A DNA stretch of 64,000 nucleotides from an uncultured Oscillospiraceae bacterium (GTDB lineage: Bacteria > Bacillota > Clostridia > Oscillospirales > Oscillospiraceae). The notes beneath the pieces are model-generated. The model was given only the letters and a program-made list of their open reading frames with translations. It made no database searches and was not told the origin of the DNA. This document shows, piece by piece, positions 7,867 through 16,620 of the stretch. Both the position numbers and the translations under genes were made by a program. Within the stretch, counting starts at the first letter, position 1. Every line of letters starts with the position of its first letter. The DNA lies in the NCBI GenBank assembly GCA_944387065.1, contig CALXDM010000008.1, positions 1 to 64,000 of the forward strand, in the 5' to 3' direction.

Positions 7867-10659
7867 ATGAACCGCAACACCTTCCCCCGCCTGGCCCGGC
7901 GCCTGACCGCTCTGGTCCTGGCCGCGGCGCTGCTGATCCCCACCGCCTTTGCCACCGCCGGCGACCCCCAGCTCTCCACCACCCAGGCCCTCACCGACCA
8001 ACTGACCTACCGCAACACGATCTCCGAACACCCCTCTGCCGGCCGGGTGGAGAGCTTCTCCCTGGAGCTGGAGCCGGGGGGCTCGGTCTACCCCATCGCG
8101 GTCCAGGCCAGCGGCAGCATCTACGGCTCGGGCACCATCACCCAGGCCATCCAGGCAGCCGAGGCCATGGGATACCATGTGGTGGGGGGGATCAACGGCG
8201 ACTTCTATACCCCCGGCACCGGCATCCCCAACGGCTTGGTCATTGAGCATGGCGTCTACCGCTCCAGTTCCGGGGGCTACCCTGTACTGGCAATGGTGGA
8301 CGGCCAGCTCCAGCTGTCCCAGGCCCCCCAGGTGGCCCTGACCCTCACCAACAGCCGCACCGGCCGGGTGGACGCCCCGGACCACTTCAACAAGTGGCGC
8401 AACTATGACGGGGGGCTGTACCTGTTCAACGGCGACTTCGACGCCTCCACCCATACCGAGGGCTCCGGCGGCTGGATCGTCGTGCTGGAGCTGACCCCGG
8501 ACAGCCAAGGGGCCGCCCTCACCGTCAACTCCACCTTGACCTTGGAGGTGGTGTCCGTCACGGACACGGCCGAATCGGTGGCCATCGGCCCCAACCAGTA
8601 CATCCTCACTGCCGACCACTACTCCTCCAGCGTGGAGTTCTTTGACGGCTATCAGCCCGGCGACCAGGTCACCCTGACCACCACCTGCGCCGACCCCAAC
8701 CTGGCCCAGGCCCAATGGGCCATGGGCTGCGGCGACATCATCGTATCCGGCGGCTCGGTTACCGACAGCTCCAACTGGGTCTATCCCACCGGCCGGGCTC
8801 CCCGCACCAGCGTGGGGGTCAAGGCGGACGGTACCATGGTGCTCTACGCCGTGGACGGGCGGCAAAGCGGCTACTCCGGCGGGCTGACCGAGCTGGATCT
8901 GGCCCAGGAGATGCAGCGCCAGGGCTGCGTGTGGGCCGTCAACCTGGACGGGGGCGGCTCCACCACCTTTGCCGTCCAGCTGCCCGGCCAGAGCAGTCCC
9001 ACCGTGGCCAACTCCCCCTCGGACGGGGGGCTGCGGGCCTGCGCATCGTTCCTCTTGCTGGTGACCGATCCCTCTGCCGCCGACGGGGTTGCCCGGCAGC
9101 TGGCCCTCCAGGAGGACGGGCTGGTGGTGCTGGCCGGCTCCAGCGTCACCCTGGGCAACGTGGTCAGCGTGGACGGGGGCCTGGAACCCGTCCACAGCCG
9201 GGTATCCGACGCCGTGCTTACCTCAGCGGGAGGGCTGGGCAGCTTTGACGGCGGGGTGTACACCGCCGGCTCCACCCCAGGGACGGACACCATCTCCATC
9301 ACCTCCGAATCCCTGGGCCTGTCGGGCACCGCCCAGATCCACGTGGTCAGTTCCCTCAGCCAGCTGAGCGTCACCCAGGCGGGCAGCGGCGCCCCTGTGT
9401 CCTCCCTGCAGGTGGCGGCAGGCCAGAGCGTGGCGCTGAGTGCCACAGGCACCTACTGGTCCCGCTCCGCCCTGCGCGCCGGCTCCGGCGGGGTGAGCTG
9501 GTCGGTGAGCGACGGGGCAGGCTCCATCACCCAGAACGGAGTGTTTACCGCCTCGGCCGTCGCGCAGCCCGGCGTCATCACCGTCTCGGCCGGCGGGCTC
9601 ACCCGCACCATCCCCGTCAACCAGACCCAGCACGCCCACACCGACGTCACCCCGGACCACTGGTCCTACACCGCCGTGGTGTTCTGCTACCAGCAGGGCA
9701 TCGTCAACGGCATCAGCGACACTCTGTTCGGCCGGGACGACCCAATCCGGCGGCGGGACTTTGTGGTCATGCTCCACAATGCCCTGGGCCAGCCCCAGGC
9801 CACCGGCTCCTCCGGCTTTGCCGACGTGGAGGCCGGGTCCTACTATGAGGGCCCGGTCACCTGGGCCAGTCGCGCGGGGCTGGTGCTGGGTGTCTCCGAC
9901 ACCCTCTTTGTCCCGGATGATCCCATCACCCGGGAACAGGCCGCTGTCATCCTGCACCGGGCCCTGCCCCTGCTGGGGCTGGACGCCCCAGAGCCCGAGC
10001 TGTCCGTCCTGGAGCAGTTTGCCGACCAGGCCCAGATCTCCGGCTATGCCAGGCAGTCGTTGGCCGTGCTGGTCTCCCTGGGCATCCTCAACGGCACCGG
10101 CGAGGGGATCAACCCCCAGGGGATCCTGACCCGGGCGGAGATGGCCGCGCTGCTCTACCGCCTGCTGGGGGAGCAGAGCAACACCCCCGACGCCCCCCAG
10201 CTTGGCCCTGACGCCACCCTGACCCTCTCCCCCACCTCAGGGACGCTGGAGTCCTCCCAGTCCCTCACCCTCACCGCCACCCTCACCGGCGGCACAGGGG
10301 AGATCACCTGGACCTCCAGCAACCCGGACGTGGCGGTGGTCTCCGGCCAGGGCGTGGTCACCAACGTGTACCTGGGGACGGGTTCCCCGTCGGTGACCAT
10401 CACCGCCCACTGCGGGCCGCTGAGCGCCAGCGCGGTGTTCCAATGCGCCCCCGCCCAGCAGGTTGGCCTGGTCACCGCCAGCCCCAGCCTGAACGTCCGT
10501 TCCGGCCCGGGCACGGGCTATTCGCTGGTGGGCAGCCTGGCCACCGGGGCCCAGGTGGCCGTGCTGGCCGAGCAGAACGGCTGGTACCAGGCGCTGTTCC
10601 CCAGCGGTTCGGCTGCCGTCACCGGCTGGGTGTCGGCCAGCTATGTCACCCTGTCCTGA
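7867..10659 (+). CDS. SLH-anchored phosphodiester glycosidase family protein
   Basis: 930 residues from the ATG at 7867, which has AAAAGGAG upstream; an in-frame ATG at 7639 lies before the promoter and is discarded. Signal peptide about residues 1-30 (hydrophobic core, then ATAGDPQ). Residues about 100-400 form the NAGPA/phosphodiester glycosidase domain: GGINGDFYTPGTGIPNGLV, RTSVGVKADGTMVLYAVDG and VNLDGGGSTTFAV. Residues 400-590 look like Ig-like/linker domains. Three SLH repeats follow (about 591-775, with FADVEAGSYY and ITREQAAVILHRAL), then an Ig-like Big_2 domain and a C-terminal bacterial SH3 domain (SLNVRSGPGTGYSLVG). The family cleaves N-acetylglucosamine-phosphodiesters. SLH and SH3 domains would hold it on the wall polymer. 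Confidence 0.92.
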   Translation: MNRNTFPRLARRLTALVLAAALLIPTAFATAGDPQLSTTQALTDQLTYRNTISEHPSAGRVESFSLELEPGGSVYPIAVQASGSIYGSGTITQAIQAAEAMGYHVVGGINGDFYTPGTGIPNGLVIEHGVYRSSSGGYPVLAMVDGQLQLSQAPQVALTLTNSRTGRVDAPDHFNKWRNYDGGLYLFNGDFDASTHTEGSGGWIVVLELTPDSQGAALTVNSTLTLEVVSVTDTAESVAIGPNQYILTADHYSSSVEFFDGYQPGDQVTLTTTCADPNLAQAQWAMGCGDIIVSGGSVTDSSNWVYPTGRAPRTSVGVKADGTMVLYAVDGRQSGYSGGLTELDLAQEMQRQGCVWAVNLDGGGSTTFAVQLPGQSSPTVANSPSDGGLRACASFLLLVTDPSAADGVARQLALQEDGLVVLAGSSVTLGNVVSVDGGLEPVHSRVSDAVLTSAGGLGSFDGGVYTAGSTPGTDTISITSESLGLSGTAQIHVVSSLSQLSVTQAGSGAPVSSLQVAAGQSVALSATGTYWSRSALRAGSGGVSWSVSDGAGSITQNGVFTASAVAQPGVITVSAGGLTRTIPVNQTQHAHTDVTPDHWSYTAVVFCYQQGIVNGISDTLFGRDDPIRRRDFVVMLHNALGQPQATGSSGFADVEAGSYYEGPVTWASRAGLVLGVSDTLFVPDDPITREQAAVILHRALPLLGLDAPEPELSVLEQFADQAQISGYARQSLAVLVSLGILNGTGEGINPQGILTRAEMAALLYRLLGEQSNTPDAPQLGPDATLTLSPTSGTLESSQSLTLTATLTGGTGEITWTSSNPDVAVVSGQGVVTNVYLGTGSPSVTITAHCGPLSASAVFQCAPAQQVGLVTASPSLNVRSGPGTGYSLVGSLATGAQVAVLAEQNGWYQALFPSGSAAVTGWVSASYVTLS

Positions 10660-10688
10660 CGCACCCCCGGCGAAAGTCACTTGGATCC

Positions 10689-10724
10689 GCGGCGGTAGCC
10701 CCGAGTCTCTGGGGCTGCCGCCGC
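10689..10724 (+). terminator. Stem-loop after the glycosidase gene
   Basis: A 14-bp stem with one wobble (GCGGCGGTAGCCCC with GGGGCTGCCGCCGC) and an 8-base loop. There is no T run, so it may be a weak or Rho-type end. The rest of 10660-10864 holds only a poor promoter candidate (TTGACG, 15-base spacer, TATATC with extended TGT) near 10760-10786. Confidence 0.45.
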
Positions 10725-10864
10725 AGCCTGTCTCCCGCCCCAGCCCTGGGCGAAAATGGTTGACGGGCCACCATTTCTGTTATATCCTGAACAGGCAACC
10801 AACGGAGTTGTCCGCACGGCCCGCCCCGGCCGGTCTGCGGAGCGCGAGCGAAGGGGGAGCGAAC

Positions 10865-11803
10865 ATGCGAGAACAGGAACTGATCCAGCGCATCCTGGCC
10901 GAGGTGCGCAAGGCGGTGCTGGGCAAGGACACGGTGCTGGCCCAGGTACTGCTGGCCATCCTGGCCCGGGGCCACGTCCTGCTGGAGGACATCCCCGGCG
11001 TGGGCAAGACCACCATGGCTCTGGCCTTCTCCCGGGCGCTGGGCCTGCGCTACCAGCGGGTGCAGTTCACCCCCGACGTCATGCCCTCCGACCTGACCGG
11101 CTTTTCCATCTTCAACCGGGAGACAAACGCCTTTGACTACCGTCCCGGCGCGCTGATGTGCAACCTCTTCCTGGCCGACGAGCTCAACCGGGCCACCAGC
11201 CGCACCCAGTCGGCCCTGCTGGAGGCCATGGAGGAGGGGCAGGTGACGGTGGACGGGGTGTCCCGCCCCATCGGCCAGCCCTTCGTGGTGATCGCCACCC
11301 AGAACCCGGTGGGGGCGGCGGGCACCCAGCCCCTGCCCGACTCCCAGCTGGACCGCTTCGCCCTGCGCCTATCCCTGGGCTATCCCTCCCACCGGTCGGA
11401 GGCGGCCATGGTACGGCAGCGCCAGACGGGAAACCCCTTGGACCGGGTGGAGCAGGTGGCCGACCACGCCCAGCTGGAGCAGCTGCGCCAGGCCGCCGAC
11501 CAGATCTATGTGTCCGACGACGTGCTGGACTACCTGCTGGCCCTAGTGGCCGCCACCCGGCAGCACCCCCTCATCCTCCAGGGGGCCAGCCCCCGGGCCA
11601 CCCTGGCCCTGACCTGCGTCAGCCGGGCGTTGGCCCTGGCCTCTGGCCGAGACTACATACTGCCTGAGGACGTGCAGGCCGTCTTCCCCCACGTCATCGC
11701 CCACCGGCTGGTGCTCTCCCCCAAGGCGGAGGACAGCCCGTCCGCCCGGGATGAGCTGCTGGCCGCCCTGATGCGAGGGGTGCGGCCCCCCCGGCTTCGG
11801 TGA
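10865..11803 (+). CDS. MoxR-family AAA+ ATPase
   Basis: 312 residues from ATG 10865 (AGGGGGAGC upstream). Walker A EDIPGVGKTTMALAFS, Walker B NLFLADELNRATSRTQSALL, sensor VVIATQNPVGAAGTQPLPDSQ and the C-terminal lid PRATLALTCVSRALAL are all typical of MoxR. Members act as chaperone-like ATPases, commonly encoded with a DUF58 partner and a transglutaminase protein as here. The downstream gene starts inside its stop codon (GTGA overlap), so the three genes are one operon. Confidence 0.95.
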   Translation: MREQELIQRILAEVRKAVLGKDTVLAQVLLAILARGHVLLEDIPGVGKTTMALAFSRALGLRYQRVQFTPDVMPSDLTGFSIFNRETNAFDYRPGALMCNLFLADELNRATSRTQSALLEAMEEGQVTVDGVSRPIGQPFVVIATQNPVGAAGTQPLPDSQLDRFALRLSLGYPSHRSEAAMVRQRQTGNPLDRVEQVADHAQLEQLRQAADQIYVSDDVLDYLLALVAATRQHPLILQGASPRATLALTCVSRALALASGRDYILPEDVQAVFPHVIAHRLVLSPKAEDSPSARDELLAALMRGVRPPRLR

Positions 11804-12789
11804 ACATGGCCAGCCGTCGCATCGTCTACGGGTTGGCCCTGCTGGCCGCCCTCGCCTTTCAGATCTTCTATGACGGGTATCTGGCCCAGTTCCTGCTGGT
11901 CTGTCTGCTGGCCCTGCCCGCCCTCTCTTTGCTGCTCAGCCTGCCCGGCCTGGCGGGGCTACGCCTGGCCCTGTCCCCCTCCAGCCCCCAGCTCGCCCAG
12001 GGCCAAGAGGGGCAATGGCGGCTGACCGCCCGCAGCTCCCTTCCCCTGCCCGTCGCCCGGCTGACCCTGCGCCTGACCTTCCACAACGCCCTGACGGGCG
12101 CCACGGCGGCCCAGCGGCTGCAACTTGCCGGCCTGGCCAGTGGCCAGACCCGCCCCCTTCCCCTGGAAGGGGACCATTGCGGCGCGCTCACCTGCCGGGT
12201 CAGCCGGGCCAGGGCTCTGGACTTCCTGGGCCTATTCTCCCTGCCTATCCACCGGCCAGACCCCGCCCAAGCCCTGGTGCTGCCCCAGCCCGTCCCCCTG
12301 GAGGAGCTGCCCGGGCTGGAGCCCCTTCTGGCCCAGACCGGGATGGGGCCGGGCTCCGCTCCGGACGAGGAGGACGAGGAGCTGCGGGACTATCGACCCG
12401 GCGACCCCATCCGCGCCATTCATTGGAAGCTCTCCTCCAAATACGACGCGCTGGTGGTGCGGGAGCGGGCCCTGTGCGGCCGGCCCCAGGTAGCCCTGTC
12501 CTTCGATCTGTTCGGCCCACCGGCGCGGCTGGACCGGGTGCTGGCCCGGCTGTGGACCGCCTCCCGCTTCCTGGCGGGGCGGGGACTGGCCCATGAGATC
12601 TGCTGGACCGCCCCGGACGGGCAGCCCCGGCGGGAGGTTGTGGACGGCCAGGGCCAGTTGCTGTCCTGCATGGCCCGCATCCTCTCCCAGCCCGCCCCGG
12701 CGGCCCGGCCCCAGCCCTCCGCCCCGCTGCCCCACAGCCCCGGGCTATCCCGCCTGCACATCACCGCCGGAGAGGAGGATGCGCCATGA
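11800..12789 (+). CDS. DUF58 domain protein
   Basis: 329 residues. The GTG start overlaps the moxR stop; an ATG at 11806 is an alternative. Two N-terminal membrane segments (about residues 8-48), a beta-rich middle, then the DUF58 signature DEELRDYRPGDPIRAIHWKL followed by ALVVRE near residue 205-225. DUF58 proteins have a von Willebrand A-like fold and pair with MoxR ATPases. The exact role here is unknown; envelope assembly is the usual guess from context. Confidence 0.92.
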   Translation: MNMASRRIVYGLALLAALAFQIFYDGYLAQFLLVCLLALPALSLLLSLPGLAGLRLALSPSSPQLAQGQEGQWRLTARSSLPLPVARLTLRLTFHNALTGATAAQRLQLAGLASGQTRPLPLEGDHCGALTCRVSRARALDFLGLFSLPIHRPDPAQALVLPQPVPLEELPGLEPLLAQTGMGPGSAPDEEDEELRDYRPGDPIRAIHWKLSSKYDALVVRERALCGRPQVALSFDLFGPPARLDRVLARLWTASRFLAGRGLAHEICWTAPDGQPRREVVDGQGQLLSCMARILSQPAPAARPQPSAPLPHSPGLSRLHITAGEEDAP

Positions 12790-15029
12790 CCCAGCCCTTT
12801 TCTCCCCGCCGGCAGAGCCGCTGGGGCCTGGCTGTGCTGGCCGACGCTTTGCTGGTGACGGTGCTGCTGGCCGCTCTGGCCCGGTTCTGCCTGACCACCT
12901 ATCTGCAGCCCTTCTACTACGATCTCCTGGCCGTCTCCTTTGCCCCCACGGGCGGGCTGCTGCCCATCCCCCTGCTGCCCGCCCTGGGTGTATGTGTGGG
13001 GGCCGGATTGACGGCCACGGCGGTATGGTCGCTGCCCCGGTTTCGCTGGCTGGCGGCGGGGGTGCTGCTGGCAGCGGCAGGAGGGCTGCTCTACTACCAT
13101 CGGCTCCTGCTGTCCTGGGGTGCCCTGGCCCTGTGGGAAACCCTGTCCATCCTGTTCACCGACGCCACCGGCTTCCCCGGCTACTTCGTCTGGGACGCCC
13201 TGCTCTCCCCTACCCTACGGCAGCAGGCCATCCAGTCCCTGCTGGCCGCGGCGACGGCGCTGTATGCCCTGGCCCTGGCCTGGGCGGTGGTCCGGCTGCG
13301 CCGCTTTTGGCCCGTCTTTGCCCTCACCCTGCCCTGGCTGATCCCCGCCTTTCTGGCCGAGGTGGAGCTGGACTGGCCCGCCCTGATGGCGGTGTGTGCC
13401 TGCTGGGCCGCCCTGCTGCTGGCCAGCCTGTCCGCCCGGGCCGGACGGGAGGCCGGGGCCCGGGTGACCCTGCTGGCTCTGCCCGCCAGCCTAACCCTGA
13501 TCCTGGGAGTGTCTCTGGCCTTCCCCCGTCAGGACTATGTCCAGCCCACCTGGGCCACGGCAGCCCGGGATGAGTTGCTGGCCCTGGACTGGTTCGCTTC
13601 AGGCAGCCCCCTGGAGGGCGGCTTCTCTGACACTCCAAACGGTGGGACAGAAGCCCTGGCAGAACCCGAGGTGGACCTGTCCGCCGCCGGACCGCGGCGG
13701 TACACCGGCCGGGCGGTACTCCAGGTGGAGGCCACCCACGCCGGTCCCATGTACCTGCGGGGCCTGGTCTACTCCGACTACACCGGGTCGGCCTGGACGG
13801 GATTGCAGATCCACACCCTGTCCGGTCAGGCGGCCCAGGCCCTTGACGGAGCGGCCCAAGGCCTGTCCGCCGCCCGCATTCAGTCCCTGTCCGGCTCCAG
13901 CACCCTGGCCTACCTCCCCTATCGAACGGTGCAGGTCCAGGACGTCTCCACCGCCCCCGCCGCCGCCCTGGCCCTGCCAGAAGCCGTAGCGGCGTACAGC
14001 GTGTCCTACCTTCCCCTGAAAGGGGAGCCCATCCCGGAAGGGGAACTGGACAGCGCCGTCCTGGAGGGCGGCCTTTCCCGCTACCTGGAGGTTCCCCAGC
14101 AGGCTTCCGCCTTCCTGCACGCCTGGTATCAGCAGGCCCAGTGGGAGCTGGCGGACAGCGGCGTACAGCCCGCCGGTGGGGCCACAGGCCCCTACGCCTG
14201 GCAGCTCGACACCGCCGCCCAGATCGCCCAGCTGCTGGCCCGGAACGCCCAGTACGACCTGGGCGCCCCCGCCGTCCCAGAAGGGGAAGACTTCGTATCC
14301 CACTTCCTGGGGGAGAGCGGCCGGGGCTACTGCGTCCACTTCGCCAGCGCCGCCGCCCTGTTGCTGCGCCTGGAGGGGATCCCCGCCCGGTACGTCAGCG
14401 GCTACGCGGTGAATATCCCCGGCTCCGGCCAGGCCCAGGTGCTGGACTCCAACGCCCACGCCTGGGTGGAGATCTATCTGGAGGGCTACGGGTGGTACCC
14501 GGTGGAGGTCACCCCCTCCGTCCCCAGCCAGGAGGATCCGGAGCCCCAGCCCTCTGCCACACCCACCCCCACTCCCGCTCCATCCACCACTCCCTCCCGC
14601 GACCCGGAGTCAACCCTGGAGCCCGACGCAACTCTCCCCCCTCAGCAGACTCCCGGCGAGCAGGCGGAAACAGAAGCCGGCACCCCGATCTGGCTGGCCT
14701 GGGCCATCCCCCTGCTGGCTGTGCTGGCCGCCCCCTGGGTACTGTGGGGGCTGCGGCGGCTGGGCTGGCGGCGGCTGGAGCGCCGCCCGGACGCCAACGC
14801 CGCCGTGCTGGCCGCCTGGGTCTGGTTCCAACAGCTGGAGCGGTGGGGCGGTCAAGCCGGCCCCATGGCCCGGGAGCTGGCCGGCAAGGCCCGGTTCAGC
14901 CAGCACATTCTCACCCCGGAGGAACGGGGCCAGATGCTGGCCGAGCTGGGCCAGGAGATCCTTCGGGTTCGGCAGGGCCTACCCATGTGGAAGCGGCTGC
15001 CCTTTGCCCTGCTCTTCCCCCTGCCTTGA
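12786..15029 (+). CDS. Membrane transglutaminase-like (TgpA/DUF3488 type) protein
   Basis: 747 residues, ATGA overlap with the preceding gene. About six membrane helices in residues 15-245, then an extracytoplasmic region with a transglutaminase core at about 515-575: GRGYCVHFASAAALLLR (Cys nucleophile), SNAHAWVEIY (His) and GWYPVEVTPS, where the third catalytic position reads Glu rather than the classical Asp. A Pro/Thr-rich linker follows (about 580-620), then a further membrane helix near 635-655 and a cytoplasmic tail of DUF4129 character. Together with MoxR and DUF58 this is a common three-gene envelope operon. Confidence 0.92.
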   Translation: MTQPFSPRRQSRWGLAVLADALLVTVLLAALARFCLTTYLQPFYYDLLAVSFAPTGGLLPIPLLPALGVCVGAGLTATAVWSLPRFRWLAAGVLLAAAGGLLYYHRLLLSWGALALWETLSILFTDATGFPGYFVWDALLSPTLRQQAIQSLLAAATALYALALAWAVVRLRRFWPVFALTLPWLIPAFLAEVELDWPALMAVCACWAALLLASLSARAGREAGARVTLLALPASLTLILGVSLAFPRQDYVQPTWATAARDELLALDWFASGSPLEGGFSDTPNGGTEALAEPEVDLSAAGPRRYTGRAVLQVEATHAGPMYLRGLVYSDYTGSAWTGLQIHTLSGQAAQALDGAAQGLSAARIQSLSGSSTLAYLPYRTVQVQDVSTAPAAALALPEAVAAYSVSYLPLKGEPIPEGELDSAVLEGGLSRYLEVPQQASAFLHAWYQQAQWELADSGVQPAGGATGPYAWQLDTAAQIAQLLARNAQYDLGAPAVPEGEDFVSHFLGESGRGYCVHFASAAALLLRLEGIPARYVSGYAVNIPGSGQAQVLDSNAHAWVEIYLEGYGWYPVEVTPSVPSQEDPEPQPSATPTPTPAPSTTPSRDPESTLEPDATLPPQQTPGEQAETEAGTPIWLAWAIPLLAVLAAPWVLWGLRRLGWRRLERRPDANAAVLAAWVWFQQLERWGGQAGPMARELAGKARFSQHILTPEERGQMLAELGQEILRVRQGLPMWKRLPFALLFPLP

Positions 15030-15109
15030 CGTTTCCCCAGGGCTGTGCTATCCTGTGGATGAGCCGCCCGCCAGGCGGGGGCCATCCGATTGATACGGGA
15101 GGGATTGCC

Positions 15110-15600
15110 ATGTTCCGACCGATGCGCCGCCATCGCCAGGCCCTGTCCCATGAGGCGTGTGAGGCTGTGCTGCGCCGGGGCACCTCCGGCGTGCTGGCCC
15201 TGGCTGGGGATGACGGCTATCCCCCGTCCCCCTCAGCTACGTCTACCACAACGGCAAGCTCTACTTCCATTGCGCCAAGGCCGGGCACAAGCTGGACGCC
15301 ATCGCCCGCAGCCCCAAGGCCAGCTTCTGCGTTATCGACCAGGACCAGGTGGTGCCTCTGGAGTACACCACCTATTTCCGCAGCGTCATCGCCTTTGGGG
15401 TGGTGCGGGTGCTGGAAGACGAGGGGCAACAGCGCGCCGCCATTGAGCAGCTGGCCATCCGCTACGCCCCCCAGGACAGCCCCCAGCACCGCCAGCAGGC
15501 CATCCAGGCCGAGTGGAGCGCCCTTTGTATGCTGGAGATGGAGCTGCACCACCTGTCCGGAAAGCAGGCCAAGGAGCTGGCCCTGCCCAAAGGGGAATGA
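15110..15600 (+). pseudogene. Frameshifted PNPOx/NimA-like flavoprotein gene
   Basis: The ATG at 15110 (GGGAGGG upstream) starts MFRPMRRHRQALSHEACEAV and reads to GDDGYP. The frame then breaks near 15221-15226, and the next frame continues as SYVYHNGKLYFHCAKAGHKL through to TGA at 15598-15600. Together these resemble pyridoxamine 5'-phosphate oxidase-like/NimA-like FMN proteins of about 155-165 residues. Restoring four missing bases between TATCCC and GTCCCC would give the family-typical GYPYAVPLSY. The rest of both halves is intact, so this is either a recent mutation or an assembly error. Confidence 0.75.
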
Positions 15601-15640
15601 ACGCCCCCACAACTGCATCCTGCCGCCCGCCGGGGCGTTT
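15600..15640 (+). terminator. Terminator after the flavoprotein gene
   Basis: AACGCCCC pairs with GGGGCGTT across a 24-base loop, ending in TTTTG, beginning at the last base of the stop codon. Confidence 0.5.
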
Positions 15641-15654
15641 TGCTTGTGTAGTAG

Positions 15655-15692
15655 GCCCGCGTTACTGGTGTAACGCGGGCTTTTTATTTTTT
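15655..15692 (+). terminator. Strong intrinsic terminator
   Basis: Perfect 11-bp stem GCCCGCGTTAC with its complement, a TGGT loop, then TTTTTATTTTTT. The second terminator in tandem after the flavoprotein gene. Confidence 0.85.
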
Positions 15693-15706
15693 GGAGGTTG
15701 GAGCAG

Positions 15707-15796
15707 GTGCTGGGCCGGGTCTCCGCCTACCTGGTTCCCGCCGTGGTGGTGTGCTTGGGCGCTGTGTTGGCCGGATGGGGCGCGGCCCTGCTGTAA
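15707..15796 (+). CDS. Possible 29-aa hydrophobic peptide
   Basis: GTG at 15707 lies nine bases after GGAGG (a TTG at 15698 abuts the GGAGG and is too close). It would encode a peptide that is almost wholly one membrane segment (VSAYLVPAVVVCLGAVLAGW) and ends at TAA 15794-15796. It sits directly after a strong terminator, so a separate promoter would be needed and none is clear. Could be chance in GC-rich DNA. Confidence 0.3.
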   Translation: MLGRVSAYLVPAVVVCLGAVLAGWGAALL

Positions 15797-15821
15797 GCTC
15801 CGTCCCATGTGCAAAACGGCA

Positions 15822-15850
15822 TTGCCAAACGAGGGCATTTTGTGTAGAAT
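15822..15850 (+). promoter_or_regulatory. SigA-type promoter for the two-component system
   Basis: TTGCCA, 17-base spacer, TAGAAT, about 78 bases upstream of the response regulator GTG. Confidence 0.6.
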
Positions 15851-15927
15851 AGAATCTGATCCCATCTGTCATCTCCCGCCCCGCCGCGACCGGGGCCGGC
15901 CATCCTTGGAACCCGGAGGCGAATCCT

Positions 15928-16620
15928 GTGCGTATTTTAGTGGTGGAGGACGAAAAGGATCTAAACCTTCTACTCCAGAAAGCCTTGAAGAAAGCCGGCT
16001 ACACCGTGGACGGCTGCTACGACGGGGAAGATGCCCAGCTGCACCTGCTGGGTGCGGAGTACGACGGCATCCTGCTGGATGTGATGATGCCCAAAAAGGA
16101 CGGCTATACCCTGGTCAAAGAGCTGCGGGAGCAGGGGATGGACACCCCTGTGCTGTTCCTCACCGCCCGGGACAGCGTCTCCGACCGGGTAAAGGGGCTG
16201 GACCTGGGGGCGGACGACTACCTGGTCAAGCCCTTCGACTTTGACGAGCTGTTGGCCCGCATCCGGGCCATGACCCGCAAGCACACGGGCAACCGGACCA
16301 ACCGCTTCACCGCGGGCGACCTGGTCATGGACGTGGGACAGCGCAAGGTGACCCGGAGCGGCCAGGAAGTTCCCCTGCTGCCCAAGGAGTTCTCCATCCT
16401 GGAGTATTTGCTGCGCAACAAGGAGAAGGTGCTCTCCCGGGAGCAGATCGAGGACCGCATCTGGAACTATGAGTACTCGGGCAGCTCCAACAATGTGGAC
16501 GGTTACATGAGCCGGCTGCGCAAAAAAATTGACGAGGGGCGGCCGCAAAAGCTCATCCACACCATCCGGGGAATCGGCTGGGTCATCCGGGAGCCCTCCA
16601 GCCAGGGAGGCCCCCGGTGA
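15928..16620 (+). CDS. OmpR-family response regulator
   Basis: 230 residues; GTG start with CGGAGG eight bases upstream. The receiver domain (1 to about 115) has the acidic pair VVEDEKD, phospho-acceptor Asp in ILLDVMMPKKDG, Thr in LFLTARD and Lys in DYLVKPFDFDEL. A winged-helix DNA-binding domain follows, with PLLPKEFSILEYLLRNK and a C-terminal HTIRGIGWVI strand. Its stop overlaps the GTG of the kinase gene by four bases. A likely target is the PepSY lipoprotein gene downstream, though no classical direct-repeat site was identified. Confidence 0.97.
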   Translation: MRILVVEDEKDLNLLLQKALKKAGYTVDGCYDGEDAQLHLLGAEYDGILLDVMMPKKDGYTLVKELREQGMDTPVLFLTARDSVSDRVKGLDLGADDYLVKPFDFDELLARIRAMTRKHTGNRTNRFTAGDLVMDVGQRKVTRSGQEVPLLPKEFSILEYLLRNKEKVLSREQIEDRIWNYEYSGSSNNVDGYMSRLRKKIDEGRPQKLIHTIRGIGWVIREPSSQGGPR

